Source: Eumeta japonica
Lineage: Eukaryota; Arthropoda; Insecta; Lepidoptera; Psychidae
Assembly: GCA_005406025.1 (NCBI GenBank)
Contig: BGZK01000869.1
Span: 186,001 to 250,000 of the forward strand
Direction: 5' to 3'
DNA length: 64,000 nt
The position numbers and the translations under genes were made by a program. Shown here in pieces: positions 56,195 to 64,000 of the stretch. The notes under the pieces were generated by a model that was given only the letters and a program-made list of their open reading frames with translations, was not told the origin of the DNA and did not search any database. Positions within the stretch are counted from its first letter, which is position 1, and the number at the start of each line of letters is the position of its first letter.

Positions 56195-57258
56195 CTTTTT
56201 ATATAAATTGAAGATAATTTATATCATATTTAATTTGCATTTAATTTTATTTTGCATTTAATATATGCCATTTTGTTCAACAACTTATTGCCATTTTGTA
56301 GATAATGATATAATCCCATTGTTGTAAAAATTTTTGAACTTCTGATCAAAAAACTACAAGTAGTTTTAACAGTACTCTTTTGATGTTAACCTAACACTAT
56401 GTAAGAATCCTAAAGAAACCGAAACTGGTGAAAATCTGAGAGTACGAAATCAAGGCTACATGGTGAATGCATTAACACTTCCCAATCAACTCTCTCAGTA
56501 TTTGCTGAGTGACTAAAATGTATGTGGTCTGGCGTCATCACAGTGAAAAACCACACCCTTTCTGTTTATCGATTCCTGCCGTTTTTTCTTTAATTCTTGC
56601 TTGAGTCTCATTATCTATTGGCAGTAGACATGTGAATTGATGATTTTGTCCAGCGGTAAAAGCTTATAATTAATAATGCCTTTACAATCCCACCATTCAC
56701 ATAGCATCAACTTATTACGAATTAATCCGGGTTTCTCTATAGTCTGTGGAGCTTACTTGCCTTTTGACCGTAATTTTTTTCACATATTATTGTCGTAGGT
56801 AATCCATTTTTCATCACGAGTGATCAATCTTTTCCAAAACAGTTCGGTTTCATTACATTTCGATAAAGAATAGCAAATGAGTACACGGTTTATTAGATTT
56901 CTTTCAGTGAGCTCGTGTGGGACCCAAGTATCGAGGTTTTGTACATTCATATTTTTGAAAATGGATCAAATCTGTTTTGAAGTCGTTCCGCAACTCTTCA
57001 GCTACATTGTGAGAACTAATGTGTAGACCTTGATCTACTTTTCCCAAAATGGCATCGCCCTTATGCGTAACAGGTCGTCCAGTGCGAGGTGCATCTTTGA
57101 CATCAAAATCACCGGACTGAAAACGCTTGTGCCACTCTTACCGACACAACATTAGGTCCATAAACGTTACAAATTTTTTTCGCGGCTTGTGTCGCATTTT
57201 TTACTTTTTTGTAATAAAACTCTAAAATGTATCCTATTTCCACGTTAGATTCACGCAT
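56195..57258 (-). pseudogene. mariner transposase pseudogene (mellifera-like)
   Basis: On the minus strand from ATG at 57258 it reads MRESNVEIGYILEFYYKKVK, NATQAAKKICNVYGPNVVSV, then, after a frameshift, RFQSGDFDVKDAPRTGRPVT and KVDQGLHISSHNVAEELRND. Then come LFWKRLITRDEKWITYDNN (first Asp), GVVFHCDDARPHT (second Asp, with the usual Asn changed to Asp) and SLDFVLSDFHQFRF (third Asp). A tail like FYNNGIISLSTKWQ..VEQNG lies near 56290. The second-to-third Asp distance is 103 bases, so one 2-base deletion from D34D. Stops and frameshifts show it is dead. It belongs to a different mariner subfamily from the relic at 26646-27838. Confidence 0.9.
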
Positions 57259-58115
57259 TTTGATGGAAAGAAAAACAATAGAAAATTTGCAGAATATCGT
57301 TTTTCCTATAAATTTCTTTTTTAATATGTCATTTAATTAATGGTATCGAAACTAATCCGATACAAACAGCACAACCAAAGAGATTTTACTGCAACTTGAC
57401 TAAATACGAAAAACCTTTTCACCAACCAAATAGATGCAGAAAAGCATTACCTCAAACGCTTCCCTTTATAAGGCGTACAATGTATAAAATAGAAGTCGTG
57501 TTTAGTTTTTCGTTTAATATTAATTAAACGACGTAAAATTAAAAATTCATTTCCAATATGAAATCAAGGGAAGCAAGTTAAAATTGAATGAAAAAAATCT
57601 CGATATGTTGAATATTTCGGACGTTATCGTAATGACACAGGAGCCCCACACGTACAGACACACGGACGTCCATATAATATTTTGTAATGTTTTTTTTTTT
57701 GTAATATGCAATAAATGTTAATTTGTCATTATAATTGTGTTAAAAAAATAGTTTTTCTACATATCATTGTACTCATATTGAAGTATAAGTACGATCATAA
57801 TACTCGTATATAAGGGATGATCAAAATTTAAGTCACCACTTGATTTTGGCTAGTTGAGAGTAATGTAGGCACTACCTCAAACGCTTCACAATACGAGGCG
57901 TCCAATAATTTCGATGTTTTGCATCGGTCAGACGGCCCGCGACGGTGAAATTTATTCTAAAACTCCTAGCTGTGTACCAAGAATCTAAAATACTTGTAAA
58001 GAAAAATATAGTGTTTTATGACACGAAAAAACGTTTTGATATTGCGCTGTTAATGTACTAGCATTTGCCGCTGCTCTGCCCATGAGGATAAAGAATCTTA
58101 GTCTATATTTTTTAT
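57259..58115. other. Non-coding intronic sequence with a short repeated phrase
   Basis: 'ttacctcaaacgcttccc..ataaggcgtacaa' (about 57447-57482) and 'ctacctcaaacgcttcac..acgaggcgtccaa' (about 57873-57907) are related, suggesting two copies of an unidentified element. No exon is recognised. Confidence 0.4.
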
Positions 58116-58119
58116 TTAA

Positions 58120-58260
58120 ACCTTGATTTTAAACCTGGTCCTGACCCCATCCCCAATTGCGCTCTTAACCCTATTCGCGATTTTAATTCTTATCCTTTTT
58201 CTTTTCTTTCTTCTTCTCTCTCTGTCTCTCTCTCTCTCGCTCTCTCTATCGAGTAGCTTC
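58120..58260. repeat. GATCCC-type stretch followed by a (CT)n microsatellite
   Basis: Positions 58120-58190 again show 'cctggtcctgaccccatccc'-type degenerate simplicity. Positions 58205-58250 are interrupted (CT)n. The frames crossing it (S/L-rich or R/E-rich) are artefacts of the repeat. Confidence 0.8.
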
Positions 58261-58689
58261 ATCTTGTTCTTACACTCAAATTTTCTTATATCGTATCTCG
58301 TAGTCCTCATCTCCCTCCCCATTCCTCCATGTCCTCGAAAAAGTCGAAAAAAATAATGAGCATTGCCTACAAAGTAAAATAATAACTTCAAAAATGATTT
58401 GCTATCATTTACTTCTATAACTTGCCTCTAATTTTATTAGCAGCATATTTATAGCCTATCTCTTCGAAAGACTGAAGTAGTAATTTATATTTTACAGATA
58501 GCGGTCATTTATATATGTATATTATATAGACAGTAACTTCAATTTGTACAGAAAGACAGACAAATAGGTACTTTATATATTTTAAGCGATGTGATGGTAT
58601 CGATATATCGATATACTAAATTTTATTAGCGTCCACATGGGCAGCACCTCGGGTCAAAAGATAGTCTCGCTATTTATGTTTAGCACGTA

Positions 58690-58697
58690 TGACGTCA
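58690..58697. promoter_or_regulatory. CRE palindrome
   Basis: A perfect tgacgtca site lies in complexin intron 1, about 30 bp before a 13 bp triplication. It is the third exact CRE in the window (others at 6186 and 9013). Occupancy is unknown. Confidence 0.4.
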
Positions 58698-58727
58698 CAC
58701 ACAAACATAAAAATGATTGTGCATCGG

Positions 58728-58766
58728 CACCACCGCGCTGCACCACCGCGCTGCACCACCGCGCTG
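58728..58766. repeat. Three perfect copies of a 13 bp unit
   Basis: 'caccaccgcgctg' occurs at 58728, 58741 and 58754 without a change. It is a GC-rich microduplication in AT-rich surroundings, so it is recent. Confidence 0.97.
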
Positions 58767-59599
58767 TAGGCAATTATGTTTCTTAACAAGCGATATCGAT
58801 ATGTACTCAATGTAGAAGTCATATGGTCCACAATTGATATTACTGTTTCACAGAAAGCTATATCGACTCGACTTCTATTTCAGAACGACATCGCTCTTCT
58901 GGGTGTTACCTTTATATATCTACCAAATTTTCTACCCTTTAAAATTCATCCCCTCATTATAAAGTATTAGGCATTATAAATTGTAATATATTTTTAATAT
59001 TAGTCACATGTTATCAGAATAGTAGAACTAAAATAAATAAACCGGCTCACTAACCTATTAGGAAAGGCAATAGAAATAGGAATTAGTAATATGTATGTCT
59101 TTTGCTGAAATTACAAAAAGCGTTAAATATTAAAGAATAGGATTTGTAGGAATTAAACAAGCAGTAAACACTTGGAATTAAACAACATTTTTTCTTGATA
59201 TTACAAATACGAATACTAATTTTTGGATAACATGTACATTATACTGCCACCTTGTAAATATTATTTAATTTTACTAATTCTTGCAATTAATAAAACAGTT
59301 TTGTTGTCACTACATTTAACAACAACTTTCCATTGATCTCGAACTATGAAATTCGGCAAGTAATACCGTCTCATACTACAAGTACAGGAAAAAAATCTGT
59401 AAATCATACATTTGTAATCAAATCATAAAAATAGCTTTGATTAGGTTACCTAACTGATTTAGGTAAGAACTGTTAGTATAACCACAATTTCCTATAAGTA
59501 TAGTATGTAATTATAGGTTTTGGAAACTGTATTTCTCGAAAAGCTCGGAAAAAACTGTGAGATTCGATTCCTGAACTATTTATAATATGTACCGGCGAG
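58767..59599. other. Non-coding intronic sequence
   Basis: AT-rich; no exon or repeat recognised. A 64-codon frame at 58776-58970 has no motif. Confidence 0.4.
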
Positions 59600-59652
59600 T
59601 TTGTACGGAACCCTCGGTGAACGAGTTCGACTCGCACTTGTCCGGTTTATTT
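59600..59652 (-). repeat. Repeat L end fragment
   Basis: 'gtttgtacggaaccctcggt' and 'gaacgagttcgactcgcact' then 'tgtccggttt' are the reverse complement of the L start (accggccaagtgcgagtcgR). Only this terminal piece is clear. Confidence 0.7.
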
Positions 59653-59654
59653 AA

Positions 59655-59735
59655 TCAGATTTTAATTTCTACAGCAATGGGATTATATCACTACCTTCGA
59701 AATGACAAGTAGTTGAACAAAATGACATATATACA
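59655..59735 (+). pseudogene. mariner C-terminal fragment
   Basis: On the + strand it reads FYSNGIISLPSK, a stop, then QVVEQNDIYIY. This is the same C-terminal block as in the 56.3 kb relic (YNNGIISLSTKWQ..VEQNG) but in the opposite orientation. Only about 80 bp remain. It abuts the L fragment, so one element has probably inserted into or beside the other. Confidence 0.65.
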
Positions 59736-60313
59736 TATATTTATTATAATAGCGTATAATTAAAATGTGACGAAAAACTGTCTTGAATTTGTATATGAAA
59801 TACGTAGAAACTTTTTGCATGTCGTTTCTGTACATGGAGTAAACGACGGGCGAACGAAGTGTAGCTCCTTATACGGATATTCACAAGACTCTGCAGCTTA
59901 AACAGATTCTCGCGAACTGTCAATCTTTGGCCTATCTCAAACAAGGACATAAATGACAAATAGTCGGGTATGCGTCCCGCATCGGCGACATTTCCACGTA
60001 GCTGAAAACCATCGCGCCGCCGACTTCGTGGCCATAAGCCCAATACGCGCTAGGCACGTCCGGCGCGCCCGCGCCCTGCACCACCGCTCGCGCTCGTTAC
60101 TGCGAACTAACTGCGAGACAATTTATTTTTCCGAACGTCTTCGGCTCTCCGAGAACGAAACCGAACGGTCTATGCAGAAAAGTGTTGAGACACTAACAAA
60201 GTCAATCGGCCGCGAGCAGCGCCGGAGCTGAGTACTGATGATGTTATCGACGTCTTCGCCCGCGCTATTTCTGGCGACGACGAATTGGCGCGGATTGCCG
60301 CAGTCCGGTTGGA
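59736..60313. other. Intronic; CpG-richer from about 59990
   Basis: No exon is recognised. Positions 60045-60110 contain 'cgtccggcgcgcccgcgccc'. Several short frames on both strands overlap the GC-rich block without domains. Confidence 0.4.
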
Positions 60314-60357
60314 CCATTGAGGTAATATGTACGTTTACGTACATATTACCTCAATGG
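60314..60357. repeat. Perfect 44 bp palindrome
   Basis: The arms 60314-60334 and 60337-60357 are exact reverse complements (21 bp each, outer 'ccattgaggtaatatg') around a 2-base centre. It lies inside a CpG-rich block. Confidence 0.98.
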
Positions 60358-61165
60358 GTAGGACCTGCGCTGTCGCTTACGCTGGACCTGCCGGAGTCGT
60401 GCTCGTCGCACGCCGTACGACCGCCCACGTTCAGAATAACAAATAAGTATTTAGAGCAGTTCTGTGAAGATAACGGAATCTAGGGCGTAGACCGCTTTGT
60501 ACCTACTTCAAAATCGTGCCTTTTTCGACATTCGTCAGCGAGTTCGATCGGGGTTAGTAGGGGGAGTGTAACGGAAGCCCTACCGCAGCGAAATAATAAA
60601 TTCTGAAGAAAACGGCGGCGGCGCGTGCCGAGCCGCGATCAAACTATTTTGCCTGCCGACAACTTCGGTACAAATTGCTTTCGTTCGGTTTGCGCGTCAC
60701 CTCGCGGTCAGCGCCCTTACTCCGTCAGATATTACTCGACCTATTTACTTACTCGAAAAGAAAACTTTTAAATTTCCAAAAATTTTACAAGTTCGGGAAC
60801 GACCTCGGTCTATCATTCGTTACGATGTAACTGTAGGGGTTAAAATAAAATAAGATTTGATAGCAAAATGCTCAAATGCAGGCACTTCTATGTACCTAAA
60901 GTTACTTTTACCTCTTTTCTAAAATATAATGCGCTAAAAATAAAATTCAGATTTCGGAATTAACATTTTATTTGACTACAATTACAATACATCTTATCAA
61001 TACTAGAAATGTTTTCTTCATTTTGCAACGCTTGATCTTTGGATCGAAAATCGAAAAATCTGCTTTTGAATAGTTCTAGCATTGCTCTTCTTCTTCCGCT
61101 CGTCCTAATAGCTAGTGTAAACGACAGTCACCATTAGTCCACAACAGAATCTACATTTGAGTAAA
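60358..61165. other. Intronic; CpG-rich to ~60740, then AT-rich
   Basis: Positions 60358-60480 and 60605-60740 are GC-rich with no recognisable coding motif. The 81-codon frame 60238-60483 runs straight through the palindrome and is not credible as a protein. Confidence 0.4.
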
Positions 61166-61222
61166 TTGGCCACGTGCGAGTCAGACTCGAGCGCCAAAGG
61201 TTTTTCCTATAAGGTATTATGC
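61166..61222 (+). repeat. Repeat L start fragment
   Basis: 'attggccacgtgcgagtcag', 'actcgagcgccaaaggt' and 'tataaggtattat' are a decayed copy of the L start. Confidence 0.65.
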
Positions 61223-61296
61223 TCAGAATTAATATGATCTGCGTCCTTAATCATTAACCTATGAATAAAAGCATTAGTGAGTGCAAATTAAATAGG

Positions 61297-61452
61297 TATT
61301 TTTTTGCATAGTTAAGGAGCAAACGCTACCCATCGCCACTCGCAACCCACTGGAGTCACCGGTGCGTTGACGGCTGTTGGGAAAGAATAGGATTTCTAAT
61401 GGAGGGAGATCGGGTTGATGAAAGAGATGAAGAAGAGTGGCCTAGCGAAACT
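61297..61452 (+). repeat. Repeat R1 fragment, copy 8
   Basis: Landmarks are a T-run with 'gcatagttaaggagcaaacg', 'ccatcgccactcgcaaccca', 'ctggagtcaccggtgcgttg', 'gaataggatttctaatggag' and 'gatgaagaagagtggcctag'. The distal part of R1 is missing. Confidence 0.65.
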
Positions 61453-64000
61453 TCATTGGTTCTTGTATGAAAATTTTAAATGTACGAATGTTCGTTCTAT
61501 AGCGATATACATATATGAAGTGGTCTCGGAGTATTGTACATCAGTGGCGGTGTCGACCGGCGACGGCCTCGCAAAGAAGTGTTATAACTTAATTTGTGTA
61601 ACTGGTATGTTATGCATACAAAATATGGTTCAGTTTATTTAATTTCTTTGACTGGGAAATGAAAGCGGCTTTGCGAAGCTGATGTCGCCGACGCCTGCGC
61701 CGCTCCAGCGCCGCCACCGCTGTACGTCGTTTGAGACGCGAGGTTCGAAGATAGGAGATTAAGTTTTTTTTTGAGTATCATATGCTAAAAGTCAATTCAC
61801 GCAGAACTTTGAACGTCCCATACGTTCAAAGTTTTAAATAAGCAGGTTTTAGATGGTTTAGTTTTTTCTCAATTTTGGTGAAAATTGAGCGGGAGAGATA
61901 CTTCAAATTTTATCCATAAAATGTTCAAAGCTATGAAAATAGTATTTGTAATTCAAATTATTAATACTATTTTTGTTGTGATAATAACAATTTTTTTCGT
62001 ATTTCTTATTAGAAATGAAAAAGTGTTTCAGGTATGGAATAAGTCTGCATCGCTTTAAAAGTCTTTTAAAGGAACCAGTGTTCAATTCTACGAACTTTAG
62101 ACGTAATTTTAACTTTCAATAAAACTTGTGTAGAGTTTTTACATTTTGTTATTGGAAAAAAGTTAACGATTTTCTTATGATCACTTATAAAAGAGAGGTG
62201 TAAATCCAAAAAACGTCCCCTAATTCATAGGCTGTATCTTTAAACATTGGCGTGTGCTCGAGTGAACAGTTAGATTGTTTTTGATTTAAAAGGTTACATA
62301 TTCTTCCACTAAAGGCCAAACTACCAATAAACTATTAACTTCAGTCAGAAAAAACTACTAGCTTTGCTCAGTAGAGAGCACGTGAAGCTTCCATCTCTGA
62401 CGGTGTCACGATGCTGGTGACCACCTGTAACACTCAGTGGGCTGCAGAGCGTGACGTGTGTAGACTGCGAGACAGACAGGCGCACAAATTTTATCTTGAC
62501 CTGTCATATACGAAATCCTAAAATTATCTAGTCAGCTTCATGTAAATTATAAATCTAAACATGTCTATTCTTTCAACATATTGTGTGTGATTCTATTTCG
62601 TGTGTGCACATTTTGCTTTGCACGTAGCACTAAAACTTTTACTTCTAATTTCAAAAGACTATGGTACATCCTCCTGTGACGCATGAATACGCCTGAAGAG
62701 GGAAAATGAAAGATGCAGACAGAATGAAATTCATATAGTGGTGTCGTTTTGTTAGAATTATCTTCTACAGCACTGCTTCGAATGGCGCGGTCGGCAGAGC
62801 AATCACTTCAACGTTAAAAAGGCGTCTCATTTTGAAATATGTAATAATATGAAATTTAATTGTGTGTCTCGAACAATATTGAATCAATTCTTACTTTCTT
62901 GTGAAGAAGCATCGAAATATTTAATTCGTACCATCGACGACTCGGAGGTGAGGAACGCGCTCGGCGGGTCTACATCTACGCAATAAAGTTACAATACAAC
63001 TTTAAATATTTATTTTATTGTTTAAATTTCATTTAATAATATTATAGTTAAAGTACTTAATTATATCTAATTCACGAAATAAATAATGGATTTCTAATTT
63101 GACGTTACATTTTTTTGTTTATCTTAATATTTATATATCTACAATGCAACAAATAACACAAATATATCGTTTAAATTTCACTAACCTACATGAAATCTAA
63201 CGGCCCAAGAACAAAGCACAACAGAGACAGTAGGTCTTAATCACAATCTATAGAAAAACATTTGTTGTACAATAAGCTGACCAGTATCTTCCTTCTCATT
63301 TCCCCTTGCTCGTTGGGCGTGCGCGCTTCTCTTTCGCACTCCAGCACGCGGGCCCTTTGAACGCATTCGCGGTCCGAAGGGAGAACATTGTGTTGTCTGC
63401 GCTTTATGAAACCCTTAAAACGACCCTTCGCCAGCTGCGACTCGGCCAACGGCGAACTAGGCGACCGGAACAGCCTCTTGGTGATCAGTTTCAAGCCCGG
63501 GTGACGTACTGGCGATTCGGTTGAAATCTGTACATAATTTCATAAATGTTTTAAAATACCCGCTTTTTAGAATCACACAAAATTGTATTTCACAGTACAT
63601 ATACTTCTTATGGATATTATATGTAGTGGACAGAACAAATTTTGCTTCATATATCATTATAGTGACACATTTATTAGGGACAAAATATATTAAAAATATT
63701 AAGAAATTTTTGGAAGTTGTTGTCGAGTGCATTAGTTCCAAAAATTAAAAGTGTGAATGAGTTTACATACCTACTCATTTAATACAATTTTTTTGTACTT
63801 TATTGATATCGACTTACCGACAATTAAAGTTCAAAACATAATTGAATTGGCAATAATTCTAAACAACTTTCTTTCTGCCTTAAACAAAATCATAAAAACA
63901 TATATCTTTACCAAAATTTTTATGATTTAGACTAATCTTCTCTTCATGATCGAAATAACATTTTTAATATAAAATAAAATTTGAAATGGCTTAAACGTTC
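61453..64000. other. Non-coding intronic sequence with small hairpins
   Basis: No complexin exon or other gene is recognised. Two adjacent short hairpins are present: 'aactttgaacgt' with its complement (61805-61833, 5-base loop) and 'ctcaatttt' with its complement (61868-61889, 4-base loop). Positions 61675-61740 and 63320-63500 are CpG-richer; the frames across the latter lack motifs. Confidence 0.4.

Larger units (their letters stand above)
53755..64000 (+). other. Start of complexin intron 1 (open-ended)
   Basis: The intron begins with GTAAGT. No charged, Glu/Arg/Lys-rich exon of the kind encoding complexin's accessory and central helices is found in the remaining 10.2 kb, so it is read as one intron running past the window end. 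Most of it is TE debris and AT-rich DNA, listed separately. The Glu/Arg-rich minus-strand frame at 58116-58391 is a (CT)n artefact on the wrong strand. Confidence 0.65.

Noticed and set aside
58116..58391. Arg/Glu-rich frame that could be mistaken for a complexin charged helix
   Set aside because: It is on the minus strand, comes directly from a (CT)n microsatellite, and lacks complexin sequence.
1..64000. tRNA, rRNA or snRNA genes
   Set aside because: I looked for T-loop (ggttcgaatcc-like) and anticodon-stem patterns on both strands and found only chance partial matches. A covariance-model search would settle it.

Overview
The window looks like lepidopteran nuclear DNA. It is AT-rich, with no operons and no long reading frames. 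It is littered with short degenerate transposable-element remnants of kinds I recognise from moth and butterfly genomes: sequences with a 'gtgcgagtcgRactcg' end next to 'ggttccgta', a ~350 bp repeat with 'gtccatgggcggc', mariner fossils, and LINE reverse-transcriptase fragments. I cannot name the species.

The only protein-coding gene I can support is the 5' end of complexin (cpx), on the + strand. Its first coding exon (53700-53754) reads MAAFVAKQMVGNKLSAVK-G, matches the insect complexin N-terminus and ends in a perfect GTAAGT donor. No further coding exon is visible, so 53755-64000 is read as the start of a long first coding intron. The ~53.6 kb upstream is 5' flank and/or 5'UTR intron. It is intergenic or intronic sequence with scattered CpG-rich patches that could be promoters, 5'UTR exons or enhancers.

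Layout. 0-5.7 kb: AT-rich DNA, a LINE remnant and a ~0.4 kb inverted-repeat (foldback) structure. 7-20 kb: three copies of the ~350 bp dispersed repeat (R1), an RTE-like tail, a LINE pseudogene (16.2-17.7 kb) carrying two local inverted duplications, and a jockey-like RT fragment. 22.1-22.6 kb: two 231 bp tandem units. 23.6 kb and 50.6 kb: two copies of one pogo/Tigger-type MITE. 26.6-27.8 kb: a mariner pseudogene with its D,D34D triad still readable. 29.9-30.8 kb and 39.5-40.2 kb: copies of a second lepidopteran repeat (L). 44.4-46.3 kb: a GC-rich minisatellite of about 39 units of ~50 bp. 48-53 kb: CpG-rich patches, R1 fragments and diverged tandem repeats. 53.6 kb: cpx. 54-64 kb: cpx intron with a second mariner pseudogene (mellifera-like, minus strand), a perfect 44 bp palindrome and small tandem repeats.

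No tRNA, rRNA, microRNA or CRISPR array could be supported. The points most worth following are the TISU-type start context and CCAAT/ETS cluster at cpx, the core-plus-linker minisatellite, and the recurrent perfect or near-perfect palindromes, which look like template-switch products.
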